NCBI RefSeq assembly: GCF_003287955.1
Contig: NZ_QMKP01000002.1
Coordinates: 124,001-188,000, forward strand
DNA: 64,000 nucleotides
Origin: Arthrobacter sp. AQ5-06
GTDB taxonomy: Bacteria > Actinomycetota > Actinomycetes > Actinomycetales > Micrococcaceae
Direction: 5' to 3'
Below are positions 35,900-44,937 of this stretch, one piece after another. The notes below the pieces were generated by a model. It searched no databases, was not told where the DNA came from, and saw only the letters and a program-made list of their open reading frames with translations. The first letter of the stretch is position 1; every line of letters starts with the position of its first letter. The position numbers and the translations under genes were made by a program.

Positions 35900-36033
35900 C
35901 AGATCCTCCTCAAAACCCTGAAAAACCCCTTGCTCCAGTTTCACACCAGTGATATAAAAAATCTATACCAGCCACAACAGATAAGCGGCTGGGACTGAAT
36001 AATATGGAACGATCTGTAAGGAGTGAGGAAACC

Positions 36034-36504
36034 ATGCTGATGCGTACCGACCCGTTCCGCGAGCTCGACAGGCTCGCCCAGCAGGTCCTCGGCACCACAG
36101 CCCGGCCGGCGGCCATGCCCATGGACGCCTGGCAGGGCACCACAGCCCGGCCGGCGGCCATGCCCATGGACGCCTGGCAGGAGGGGGAAGAATTCGTCGT
36201 CGCGTTCGACTTGCCCGGCGTTGCCGTCGATTCGGTGGACATCGACATCGAACGCAACGTCCTGACGGTGAAGGCCGAGCGCACGGACCCGGCCGGTGAA
36301 AAGACGGAGCTGATCGCCGCCGAGCGGCCCCGCGGGGTCTTCAGCCGCCAGCTCATTTTGGGAGACGCCCTGGATGCCGACGCCGTGAAGGCCAGCTACG
36401 ACGCCGGGGTGCTGACGCTGCGGATCCCCGTGGCCGAAAAAGCCAAACCGCGCCGTATCGAGATCGCCTCGGACAAGAACCAGCGCCAGGAAATCAACGC
36501 CTGA
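36034..36504 (+). CDS. Hsp20 / alpha-crystallin small heat-shock protein
   Basis: 156 residues; ATP-independent holdase chaperone. The alpha-crystallin domain (about 48-140) includes [31 protein letters not shown] and the GVLTLRIPV beta-strand. ATG 36034 is preferred (GAGG 6 nt upstream); an earlier ATG at 36004 has none. Residues 20-34 and 35-49 are identical ([15 protein letters not shown] twice) owing to an exact 45-bp tandem duplication just before the domain. Next to a MerR/HspR-like gene and a J-domain gene. Confidence 0.93.
   Translation: MLMRTDPFRELDRLAQQVLGTTARPAAMPMDAWQGTTARPAAMPMDAWQEGEEFVVAFDLPGVAVDSVDIDIERNVLTVKAERTDPAGEKTELIAAERPRGVFSRQLILGDALDADAVKASYDAGVLTLRIPVAEKAKPRRIEIASDKNQRQEINA
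36091..36180 (+). repeat. Exact 45-bp tandem duplication inside hsp20
   Basis: Units 36091-36135 and 36136-36180 are identical and in frame, duplicating 15 residues at the N-terminal arm of Hsp20. Identity implies a recent event. Confidence 0.95.
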
Positions 36505-36748
36505 TCCTCAGGGTCAGGCCCGCAGGACCGGGAGCATTGGACCGGCCGCCGTAAGAGTAAAAGGGCGATGCACAGAGTAGCCACGCCGCCGCGCCAGTTG
36601 CGCACCGAAAAAAGCGGCCCCCGACGATGCCTCCCGCACCGATGGTCCCCGGCCCCACGGCCGGGGACCATCCCCACACCTCAGCACCCTGCCCTGCCGG
36701 GGCCTTGGGCGCGAACAGGAAACGAACAGCAGACGAAAAACCCGGACC

Positions 36749-37207
36749 ATGACAGAACACAGCCCGGATCCATACGAGGTTCTCCATCTGGGTCCTACAG
36801 CGACGGCCGGTGACGTAACACGCGCCTACCGGGCTCTGATTCGCACCCACCATCCCGACACCACCCGGCCCGAAGCCGTGCCCGCAGAACGGGAGTCCAG
36901 GGCACAGGAACTGCACGACATCATGGCCGCCTATGCCGTCCTGGGCGACCCCGTAAAGCGGGCCGCCCACGACCGGCAGCGGCAGAGGCATCCATTGCCG
37001 GAGCCTGGACCGCCGCACCGACTCCACGAATCCTCCGGCGCCGCCCTGATCATCGGCCCGGTGCGATGGGAAAGCCCCTCCGCGCCGGCCCACGGACAGC
37101 AGGCCAGCGGCCCGCCGAATCCGTCCCGCTCGACCCTGATCGGGGCATTGACTGAACCACCCGCCGCCCCAGGCGGGTCCCGGATGCTCTTGTGGATCCA
37201 CCGATGA
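36749..37207 (+). CDS. Short J-domain protein
   Basis: 152 residues. N-terminal J domain (about 7-75) with the essential HPD at 35-37 (RTHHPDTTRP), DPYEVLHLG and AAYAVLGDPVKRAAHD. There is no Gly/Phe or zinc-finger region, so it is a type III J protein that would stimulate an Hsp70. The C-terminal half is Pro/Ser-rich with ALIIGPVRWES. Lies between hsp20 and a hypothetical gene in the same direction. Confidence 0.85.
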   Translation: MTEHSPDPYEVLHLGPTATAGDVTRAYRALIRTHHPDTTRPEAVPAERESRAQELHDIMAAYAVLGDPVKRAAHDRQRQRHPLPEPGPPHRLHESSGAALIIGPVRWESPSAPAHGQQASGPPNPSRSTLIGALTEPPAAPGGSRMLLWIHR

Positions 37208-37266
37208 ATCCGACACGGCCTGGCCCCTGCCGCACCGCCACCACCCCGACTGGAAAGGAAACTGCC

Positions 37267-37644
37267 ATGAGCGCCTGGCACCCCTACGATGACCAGCTGC
37301 TGCCAGCGTTTTACGAACGGTTTGAACAACGCTGGGGCAAGGGAACGGCCCCGTTCCTGGACCCCGAAGTCCACGAACAACACCTGCCGCGGGCCCAATG
37401 GATCAACCCGGACACCGGCGCTGCAGTGGCCGTGGTGCCCATCTGGGCCGAAGACCCCCGGCACCGCTCCTTCGGCGTCTTCTACCTTCCGCCCGCCGGG
37501 GACATCTGGGTACTGCGCCCCGGGCACACCGCCTACACCGAGTCAGGCAAGACGAACACCGAAGAACAGATCACCCTCCGCAACGATGCCTTCAGAAAGG
37601 CCGTAGACCACGCGAAGGCATTCATCTACGGCACCCAGCTGTAG
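37267..37644 (+). CDS. Hypothetical protein of the heat-shock module
   Basis: 125 residues, soluble, no signal or membrane segment. Features: WHPYDDQLLPAFYERFEQRW at the N-terminus, VVPIWAEDPRHRSFGVFYLP and a C-terminal DHAKAFIYGTQL. ATG 37267 has GGAAAGGA upstream. Family not recognised. Position after hsp20 and the J-domain gene suggests stress-linked expression. Confidence 0.72.
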   Translation: MSAWHPYDDQLLPAFYERFEQRWGKGTAPFLDPEVHEQHLPRAQWINPDTGAAVAVVPIWAEDPRHRSFGVFYLPPAGDIWVLRPGHTAYTESGKTNTEEQITLRNDAFRKAVDHAKAFIYGTQL

Positions 37645-37671
37645 GACATCCGCGCCCCCGGCGGCTGCAGT

Positions 37672-38516
37672 TCACACGGGTGCCCAGAGGACGTTCAGTC
37701 GGCGCCGTGCCAGAGAGAGCATGGCCTGGGTGTGGGTTTTGCCTTCGGTGAGTTTGCGGTCGTAGCGCCGGGGGCGGTGGTGGTTACCGGTGATCCTGCC
37801 GGAGTCCCGGGGTGCGGGGGCGAGGACGGGCCCGAAGCCGGGCATGCTCAGCAGGGTCTGGGCGTGCCGGTGTTCGGCGAGCCGTTCGCCGATCAGCGCA
37901 TCCAGTTCGGCGAGTTCCTTGTCCAGGGTGACGATTTCCTGGGCGTGGCGACGGATCCCGTCCGGGGTCCGGTGCCTGGTGAGCAGCAGCAGGGCGGCTT
38001 TGGAGCGGCTGTAGTCAAAGGCCCGCTCCAAAACCGGGAAGTACTCGAGCAGCTGGGCCTGCAGGCGGTTGATCGCCCGGACCCGGTCCGCGGATTTGTC
38101 GGCTCGCCGGGAGGTGAGGATCCGCAGCCCGGTGCTGATCTCGTCCCCCGCCCGCAGGGGCTGCAGGTCCTTCCGCATCCGTGACTGGTCAGCAATCACG
38201 AAGGCGTCTTTCGCGTCCGTTTTGCCTTCGCCGCGGTAGAGCTTGGAGGCGTGATGGACGATCCGGCCCGGGATGTAGAGGATGCTCTGGCCGTGGGCGA
38301 CGAGCAGGGCGATCAGCAGCGCCGGCCCGCCGTGGTTCAGGTCCGTCGCCCAGACCACCTCATCCCCGTCCCCGAGTTTGAGGACGCTGGCGATGAGGTC
38401 CAGCAGGGCTGGTTCGTCGTTGGGGATTTTCTGCGAGAGCAGACGGTTTCCGTCGACGTCGATCACGACGCAGAGATGATGGCTTTGCCGGCATCGATAC
38501 CGGCCCATAGGTGCAC
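37672..38516 (-). pseudogene. Decayed IS110-family transposase
   Basis: DEDD-type IS110 transposase remnant: GKTDAKDAFVIADQSRMRKD, SMPGFGPVLA, and the ending HTQAMLSLARRRLNVLW. Three lesions are visible. The expected GIDAGK start (GTG 38516) is one base out of frame with HHLCVVID. About 25 residues are missing between GFGPVLA and PAPRDSGRI, and a similar block is missing between HRPRRY and DRKLTEGK. It cannot be active. No terminal repeats identified. Confidence 0.88.
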
Positions 38517-38758
38517 CAAAACAGCCTCCAGTCCCTTGGTTATATGTGCCCTGCAGAAAACCGCGCCGTCGTGTCCTTATCCGGCGATCATGTCGCGTTT
38601 CTCAATCAGCGGTCGGGTCATCGCGGAGAGTGCGGGCGGCCAATCCTGCGAAGCCGTCACAAAAGGAGTCCGTTCGGCACAGCAGACAAGGCCATACCCG
38701 CCTCCCCCGGGGAGCCACGACCCTACAACGGCCACGGAACCACCCGACAACACCATAA

Positions 38759-38811
38759 GGACAGCAGCAAAAAAGAAAAGAAAAATGCTTGTGCCGCCCG
38801 AGCCCGGCGAG
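38759..38811 (+). repeat. 53-bp direct repeat, copy B
   Basis: Partner of 35136-35188 (45 of 53 identical). Lies in the 455-bp gene-free stretch 38517-38971 between the IS110 remnant and the orphan kinase; nothing else is recognisable there. Confidence 0.7.
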
Positions 38812-38971
38812 GCCGTTGTCCCGGCGCGACGGCGACGGCATTGGTACGGGTCGGCACCATTCACAGGTTCGGGGCACGCCGTCGGTCTCACAGTAGGATG
38901 CAGATGTGGCTTGGCCATCGCAGCGGTCCCGGACACCTAAGTGCGGGGGCGCGAGCTGGAAAGGAGCATGG

Positions 38972-40663
38972 ATGCGCGACGTTAAGCCTTTCATTCCGAT
39001 CGATATGGTCTTCCGTGGGAAGAGCCTGCGGGGCAGGGTCGTGATGTGCCAGTTGCCGTTGTCGGTGACGATGGTGCTGGTCATTATCCTGACGGAGGTA
39101 TTCCATCCGGGTGTCTTGCGGCCCGGACCGTTCCTGTACAGCCTGCCGGCACATCTGGTTCTTCTGGCCGCCTGCGCGTTGGTTCCGTGGGAGCGGCTGC
39201 CGGACCGGGCCTTCGCCGTGATTCCTTTTCTGGACTGCCTGGCCATCGGGTTCTCACGTGATGCGGCCGATTCTTACCTCACCGTGCTCGCGTACCTGCT
39301 TGTTTTCCCTGTCGTATGGCTCTCCATCGGCCGCCAGCGCAGCGGCGTGATCATTGCGGTTTTGGGAACTGTTCTGAGCGCGCTCCTACCGCCGCTCGTC
39401 CTCGGAACAGGTTTCACCGGGCCCTCCCTGATTCGGATCGTGCTGCTGCCGATCATTGTCGGTGCCATCGCGGTGACGGCCCACACGGTCTCCAAGGCCG
39501 TCATTCGCCAGCGCATGGATCTGGAACGGCAAGAAGAAGACCTGCAGAAGCTGCTCACCGCGAGCGAAAAGCGGGAACGGTTGCTGAACACAGTCGTCGA
39601 TACCGTCGGCGTCGGTGTCTGCGCATTGGATGAACAGGGCCGGGAGATCTTGGCGAACCGCCGGCATCACGCGGCTCTCGTGGGCACCACCAGCGACGGC
39701 CAGAAGCCGCCCGGGGACAATGATATTCCGGTGTACTCGATGGCCGGGAGCCGCCCCTTGCCAACTGGCCAGCATCCCCTTCAGCGCGCGGCCAGGGGCG
39801 AACCGTTCGCCGACGAACTTCTCCGGATCGACAGTGGTGCCGCCCAGCGTGCCTACTCCGCGAGCTGCCGGCTGATCAAAGACGGATCCGGCCGGCCTGC
39901 CGGGGCCGTCCTGGCCCTGACCGACGTGACGGCCATGGTCTCCGCCCTCGCAGCCAAGGACCAGTTCGTGGCAACTGTCTCCCACGAGCTGCGGACTCCC
40001 CTGACCTCAATCCTGGGCTATCTGGGCCTGGCCTTGGACGAGTACCCTGATCTGGACGCCGACCTCGTCCAGTACCTCACCGTCGCCCAGCGCAACGCCG
40101 AACGCCTGCTCAAGCTCGTGACGGACCTGCTCTCCATCGCGTCGGACACTCTGACCATCAACCCCGGCCCCACAGACCTGACCGACATCATCACCAGCCG
40201 CATCGAAGATGCCAAGCCACATGCCAACGACGCGGGAATCACCATCCAATGGGATCCGACCGGGCCGCTGCCCGGCGTCTTCGATCCCGCGCGGATCGGC
40301 CAGGCGCTGGACAATCTGCTCTCCAACGCCATCAAATACACCGCGGACGGCGGCGCCGTCACCGTTCGCGCCCGCCGCAACGGCAACAGCCTCGAATGCC
40401 AGGTCGCCGACACGGGCGTCGGCATGAACGAGGAAGAACAAGCTCAGGCCTTCACCCGTTTCTTCCGCGCCGAACGCTCCCATACTGCAGCCATCCCCGG
40501 GGCGGGCCTGGGCCTGCCAATCACCAAAACCCTCATCGAAAACCACGGCGGAACCATTGGCCTGGCGAGCAGTCCCGGAAACGGAACCACCGTCACCCTC
40601 ACCCTGCCCGATCCGGACCCCACTCCGTCAACCCCACCCACCACGGCCGTTGTTACACGGTGA
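38972..40663 (+). CDS. Orphan sensor histidine kinase with PAS domain
   Basis: 563 residues from ATG 38972 with AAGGAG upstream. About six membrane helices (30-170), a short coiled segment (175-205), a PAS-like domain (205-320), HisKA with phospho-acceptor His338 (VATVSHELRTPLTSILGYL) and HATPase with DNLLSNAIKY, VADTGVGM and GAGLGLPITKTL. No response regulator lies nearby, so its partner is elsewhere. It sits between two IS110 remnants. Confidence 0.9.
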   Translation: MRDVKPFIPIDMVFRGKSLRGRVVMCQLPLSVTMVLVIILTEVFHPGVLRPGPFLYSLPAHLVLLAACALVPWERLPDRAFAVIPFLDCLAIGFSRDAADSYLTVLAYLLVFPVVWLSIGRQRSGVIIAVLGTVLSALLPPLVLGTGFTGPSLIRIVLLPIIVGAIAVTAHTVSKAVIRQRMDLERQEEDLQKLLTASEKRERLLNTVVDTVGVGVCALDEQGREILANRRHHAALVGTTSDGQKPPGDNDIPVYSMAGSRPLPTGQHPLQRAARGEPFADELLRIDSGAAQRAYSASCRLIKDGSGRPAGAVLALTDVTAMVSALAAKDQFVATVSHELRTPLTSILGYLGLALDEYPDLDADLVQYLTVAQRNAERLLKLVTDLLSIASDTLTINPGPTDLTDIITSRIEDAKPHANDAGITIQWDPTGPLPGVFDPARIGQALDNLLSNAIKYTADGGAVTVRARRNGNSLECQVADTGVGMNEEEQAQAFTRFFRAERSHTAAIPGAGLGLPITKTLIENHGGTIGLASSPGNGTTVTLTLPDPDPTPSTPPTTAVVTR

Positions 40664-40673
40664 CAGGGGCCCG

Positions 40674-40698
40674 GGAACGATACTCAAAGTATCGTTCC
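40674..40698. terminator. Hairpin after the orphan kinase
   Basis: 11-bp perfect stem GGAACGATACT / AGTATCGTTCC with a 3-nt loop, 10 nt past the kinase stop. It overlaps the 3' end of the IS110 fragment and lacks a T tract. Confidence 0.5.
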
Positions 40699-40782
40699 GT
40701 CCCGGAGCATGGCCCACACCACGTTCAGTCGTCGCCGGGCCAAGAACAGAATTGCCTGGATGCTGGTCTTTACCTCCGGATC
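40684..40782 (-). pseudogene. 3' fragment of a second IS110-family transposase
   Basis: About 32 codons encode a recognisable IS110 C-terminus (KTSIQAILFLARRRLNVVWA then MLRDG) with a stop at 40684. The same ending occurs in the element at 37672. All upstream parts are missing. Confidence 0.75.
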
Positions 40783-40918
40783 GTGATTCCAAAACACCGA
40801 AACGGACGTGACGTCAACCTCCGTTGGCTGATGCCGAGGTGTGAAAGAACCGTTCCCGCACCAACCGCAGCTCAGGCCGCTTTTGCGGGGCAGGGCCGCA
40901 ATTGCGTTAGGGCGGGTC

Positions 40919-42016
40919 TTAGCTGTCCAGGAATGCGAGGTACTGTTCGGCGGCTTTGCTGAACGCTGCCTGCGCAGCGGGTCCGGGTGGTTTGGGTTCG
41001 TCAAAGAGTTCAGGCACGACGGCGGCGCTCCGGGTCGTTCCGGCCCGCCCCCACGTGCCGATCACCTCTCCCCCTGCCACGACGGTCTTCTTGAACACCC
41101 CGTTGCCGCCCGGGACGATCTTGTTGGCGTGCTCCGGGGCCAGCACAAGGCTCCGGTCCATGTAGCCCAGCACAAACTCGTCGAAGCCCGGCAGGAGGAG
41201 GACGGACCGCTGGCCGGGCACACCGTCGTCGAGCATTGACGCAGTCTCCGGTGACATCCAATAGCTGGCACCCCCGAATTCCAGCTCCACCAGCTGCCCG
41301 CTGACCAGCTCAAACGCTGCCCGCACGTCGGTCAGGGGAATCTGCGTCCACCAGGCAAAGTCGCGGACGGTGGCAGGGCCGTGGCTGCGGAAGTAGCGCA
41401 GCATGAACTCGGCGATCGCTTCCTGCTGTTCAAGGTCCTTCGACACCGGGATCCAGTCATCGAACGCCACCAGCAACTGCTGGTTCCCGGCCAATGGGCC
41501 CTGAACCAACCAGGCGTGCCGGCACAGTGTCCCCAAGATGTGGATCCCCCGCTGGCCGGTCGTTGGCTGCCCGGCCGCCTCAAACACCTCGAAGAGGTCG
41601 GTCCTGTTCACGGGACCGCCGGCCGCAATCCGCTCCAGGGCAACGTCGCGGCACTTTTCGATGTCCGCCCACGTGATGTCCAGTTCGCGGTGCCGGCCGG
41701 CAGTGGTGCGGGTGAGACGCTCGGTGGTCAGACCCAGCATCCAGCGCAGATCCTCCGGAGCCACGAAGTGCAGCGTGCCGCGCATCGGCCAGGACCGGAC
41801 CACACTGCCGCTGTGGAGTGCGGCGCGCACGTCAGCCAACCCTGCGCCCGGTACGCGGAGGCCGATGGCCCAGAGCGCTGCCCTCAGGTCCTGAGCCTGC
41901 GTGGCCGTCATCCAGCGGACGGCATCTGGAACTGAGCCAAGCGCTGAGCCAAGTAATCCTTGGGAGGCAAGCCGGAGCCTGCCCATCACCTTGCGGTTTA
42001 CGCGGTTCGCTGCCAT
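40919..42016 (-). CDS. AlkZ-like (HTH_42, winged-helix) DNA glycosylase
   Basis: 365 residues of the HTH_42 superfamily. The catalytic QxQ signature of AlkZ is present as TATQAQDLRAALWA (Gln40, Gln42), and the family segment SWPMRGTLHFVAPEDLRWML follows. Characterised AlkZ unhooks azinomycin interstrand crosslinks, and relatives excise bulky N-alkyl adducts; the actual lesion here is unknown. TACGAT lies 6 nt before ATG 42016. Divergent from the 42054 gene with only 37 bp between starts. Confidence 0.82.
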   Translation of the reverse strand: MAANRVNRKVMGRLRLASQGLLGSALGSVPDAVRWMTATQAQDLRAALWAIGLRVPGAGLADVRAALHSGSVVRSWPMRGTLHFVAPEDLRWMLGLTTERLTRTTAGRHRELDITWADIEKCRDVALERIAAGGPVNRTDLFEVFEAAGQPTTGQRGIHILGTLCRHAWLVQGPLAGNQQLLVAFDDWIPVSKDLEQQEAIAEFMLRYFRSHGPATVRDFAWWTQIPLTDVRAAFELVSGQLVELEFGGASYWMSPETASMLDDGVPGQRSVLLLPGFDEFVLGYMDRSLVLAPEHANKIVPGGNGVFKKTVVAGGEVIGTWGRAGTTRSAAVVPELFDEPKPPGPAAQAAFSKAAEQYLAFLDS

Positions 42017-42022
42017 GTCCTC

Positions 42023-42047
42023 ATCGTAGAACCTGGCCCGTTAGGGT
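42023..42047. promoter_or_regulatory. Compact divergent leaderless promoters
   Basis: TACGAT on the minus strand (42028-42023) is 6 nt from ATG 42016, and TAGGGT on the plus strand (42042-42047) is 6 nt from ATG 42054. The two promoters must overlap. Confidence 0.5.
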
Positions 42048-42053
42048 AGAAGC

Positions 42054-42554
42054 ATGACTTTGGGGAGTTTGTGGCAATTGTTCGCGCGCGGAACACAGAT
42101 ATGGCTGGTGTCAGGGACCGTTTCGGTCCTGGCCGGCGTGGCCATCGGGCTGGCTCCCGCCATTGGTTTCCAGCTCACGGGCTTCGGCGGCGAGGCACCC
42201 CTGGAACTCCTATTGCCTTCTCTGTTCCTGTCGCTGGGCGGAGGGTACGCAGTACTGTTTCCCGGTATCCGGGTGGGCCGCGATAAGGTCCACATTGTGC
42301 GCGACTGGAAGTTCTATCCCGTCAGCGGCCGGCTGCTCTGGATCTTCGCCCATGCCACCGCCGTGATCGGTTTGGTGGCCTGCGTCCTCGCTGCCGCCAC
42401 CAACCCGGCGGTTCCGGGACTCCTGGTCTGGCTGTTTATGGGTCCATACTTGGCGCTGACCGGCTGGGCCGCCGCCCTGCTGGGCATGGCCGCGAACGTC
42501 CGGCTGACCGGGGCCGTGGACGGGCGCCCGGCGTCGGCCACTCGAGCAGGCTGA
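42054..42554 (+). CDS. Membrane protein, unknown function
   Basis: 166 residues with four membrane helices (about 16-38, 50-70, 92-112, 120-145) and a basic, polar segment RVGRDKVHIVRDWKFYPVSG between helices 2 and 3. Function not recognised. Ends 2 nt before the convergent murB stop. Confidence 0.78.
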   Translation: MTLGSLWQLFARGTQIWLVSGTVSVLAGVAIGLAPAIGFQLTGFGGEAPLELLLPSLFLSLGGGYAVLFPGIRVGRDKVHIVRDWKFYPVSGRLLWIFAHATAVIGLVACVLAAATNPAVPGLLVWLFMGPYLALTGWAAALLGMAANVRLTGAVDGRPASATRAG

Positions 42555-42556
42555 CG

Positions 42557-43624
42557 CTAGAGCGCCAGGCCGATGAGCAGCGGTTCCGGGTGCAGTTCAA
42601 TGCCAAAGCGTTCGACGACGCCGGCGCGCACCTCGCGCGCGATGGCCAGTATGTCCTTGGCGCTGGCGGAGCCGCGGTTGGTGATGGCCAGCGTATGTTT
42701 CGTGGACAGTGACGCCCGCCCGCCGGAGGCGCTGCCCTCCTCCAGGCCATAGCCCTTGCCGAACCCTGCCTGGTCAATCAGCCAGGCGGCGGACAGCTTC
42801 ACCAGCCCGTCCGCCCCGGCGGGATACTGCGGTGCGGACTCCGGCAGCCCTGCCGCCACGTCCACGGGGACTATCGGGTTGGTGAAGAAGGACCCGGTGG
42901 AATAGGTGTCCCGGTCGGCCGGGTCCAGGACCATGCCCTTGGAAGCCCGCAACCGGAGGACCTCCCGGCGGACATCGTTGGAGTAGGCACGTTTGCCTGG
43001 CTCCACGCCCAGTGAGCGTGCCAGCTCGGCGTAGCGGATGGGCGCGCTCATCCGGCCCAGCGGGAGCTGGAATTCCACGGTCAGCACCACATAGCGGGGT
43101 GAGCCCTCGACAGTGGTCTGTTTGAGGATGGAATTGCGGTAGCCGAACTTCAGCTCGGAGTTGGTGAAGGTCTGGACCGCGTTCCGGGTCCGGTCCCAGG
43201 TGCGCACCGCCGCGATGGTCTGGGCGACATCAGATCCGTAGGCCCCGACGTTCTGCACCGGCGTGGCGCCCGTGGCGCCCGGGATGCCTGCGAGGGCCTC
43301 AATGCCGGACCAGGCATGCAGCACGGCGTGCTCCACCAGGGCATCCCAGTTGTGGCCGGCCTGGACCACTACGGCCACGCCGCCGCAGGAGTCCTCGGCG
43401 TTGACGGTGAACCCTTCCGAGGCGATCCTGACCACAGTGCCGGGGAATCCGTCGTCGGAAATCAGGAGGTTGGATCCGCCGCCGATGATGAGGACCTGCT
43501 CCCCCGCGGCGTCGGCCGTGCGGACCGCGTCGATGATCTCCGCCTCGGTTCTGGCCTCAACATACTTGCGGGCGGGGCCTCCGACGGCGGCCGAGGTCAG
43601 GGCAGAAAGCAGTGTGGAAGTCAC
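42557..43624 (-). CDS. murB: UDP-N-acetylmuramate dehydrogenase
   Basis: 355 residues; FAD enzyme reducing UDP-GlcNAc-enolpyruvate to UDP-MurNAc in peptidoglycan synthesis. FAD-binding segment LIIGGGSNLLISDDGFPG, GIPGATGATPVQNVGAYG, KFGYRNSIL, the active-site Ser in STGSFFTNP and the C-terminal LHPEPLLIG are all present. Start is GTG 43624 with TAGGGT 6 nt upstream, so the mRNA is probably leaderless. Confidence 0.95.
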   Translation of the reverse strand: MTSTLLSALTSAAVGGPARKYVEARTEAEIIDAVRTADAAGEQVLIIGGGSNLLISDDGFPGTVVRIASEGFTVNAEDSCGGVAVVVQAGHNWDALVEHAVLHAWSGIEALAGIPGATGATPVQNVGAYGSDVAQTIAAVRTWDRTRNAVQTFTNSELKFGYRNSILKQTTVEGSPRYVVLTVEFQLPLGRMSAPIRYAELARSLGVEPGKRAYSNDVRREVLRLRASKGMVLDPADRDTYSTGSFFTNPIVPVDVAAGLPESAPQYPAGADGLVKLSAAWLIDQAGFGKGYGLEEGSASGGRASLSTKHTLAITNRGSASAKDILAIAREVRAGVVERFGIELHPEPLLIGLAL

Positions 43625-43648
43625 TTATCCACCCTAACTTAGGGAAGG

Positions 43649-44923
43649 CTATGAAACTTTCCGGGCCACCGGTGTGAGCAGGAAGGTGACCATCAGCATC
43701 ACCATCACGGCCAGCAGCGAGTGCAGGATGCCCACGTGTTCGGCCAGCAGCCCCAACAGCGGCGGCCCGCACAGGAAAGCGCCGTAGCCGATGGTGGAGA
43801 CCACGGAGACGCGGGCTGCAGCTTTGGCGGGATCGTCCGCCGCGGCAGACATGCCCACCGGGAACCCGAGGGATGCGCCGAGTCCCCAGATGGCCAGGGC
43901 CACAAAGGCGAGCCAGGGAACGGGGGCAAACACAAACAGGCCGAGCCCGAAGACCGCCAGCGCGGCGCACCAGCGCATCACCGGGACGCGTCCGAAGCGG
44001 TCCAGGACCACCGTGCCGGCGAAGCGTCCGATGGTCATGAAGGTGACGAAGAGCCCTTAGCCGGCGGCTCCGGCAGCGTCGGTCTGGCCGTGCCCGTCGG
44101 CGAGGGCCAGGGCCACCCAGTCCCCTGCTGCGCCTTCGGCCAAGGCCAGACCAAGGACCATGACTCCGAGCAGCAGGGTGCGCCGGTCGCGCCAGGCCTC
44201 CGCGATCTTGCGCTTGTTGTCCAGTGGGGCACCGGAACCGTCAGCCGGCGCCCCGGCGGTGACAATGGGGATCGGGCCCGTGAACGGGTCCTCGAAGTTG
44301 TCCGGTACATACTTCCGCTCCCGCGCGACCGGGGTGACATCCGCACGGAACCAGGCTGCCGCCGTCGTCACCGAGATGGCCACCACAACGCCGGCCGCCG
44401 CCAGGTGCCAAAAAACCGGGACGGAGGCAGCTGCGGCCCACGCACCAAGGCCGGCACCTGCCACGGTGCCGAGGCTGAACGCGCCGTGGAGCCTGGGCAT
44501 GATGTGTCGGCCCACCGCGCGTTCCACCGAGGCACCCTCGACGTTGGAGGCCGTACTCCAGCTGGCGGATCCCAGCCCGATGACGGCAAGACCCACAGCC
44601 ACCGCGACCGGCGTGACCAGGACCGACGTTCCAAATCCGGCGACGGCCATGCCGCAGCCCACCATGATGGCGCCGGCGCGGATGGTCCGTTTGGAGCCCA
44701 GACGGAGCACGATCAGACCCGACGCGGACACCGAGACGAACGATCCCAGAGTCATGCAAAGCAACAGCAAACCGACAGTGCCCGGGGTCAGGTCCAGCCC
44801 GTCGCGGATCGCCGGGAGGCGGGAAACCCACGATGCGAAGGCAAGTCCGCTGCCGCCGTAAGCCACCACCACGGCATTGCGTCAGGCAGTGACCTCGGCA
44901 GCCGCAGTTGTGTTGACGGTCAA
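43649..44923 (-). pseudogene. MFS transporter gene with two in-frame stop codons
   Basis: One frame from TTG 44923 to the stop at 43649 encodes about 424 residues of an MFS permease with 12 helices (FASWVSRLPAIRDGLDLTPG; TFMTIGRFAGTVVLDRFGRV). It is interrupted by TGA at 44884-44882, 13 codons in, and by TAA at 44059-44057 between AAG and GLFVTF. There is no frameshift. Either both are real nonsense mutations or at least one is a sequencing error; re-initiation could give an 816-nt product from ATG 44872. Confidence 0.8.
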
Positions 44924-44937
44924 AGGATCATGGCGGC

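Noticed and set aside
44882..44884. In-frame TGA in the MFS gene as a selenocysteine codon
   Set aside because: It lies 13 codons from the start in a non-redox protein, there is a second TAA stop downstream, and no SECIS-like or sel genes are present.
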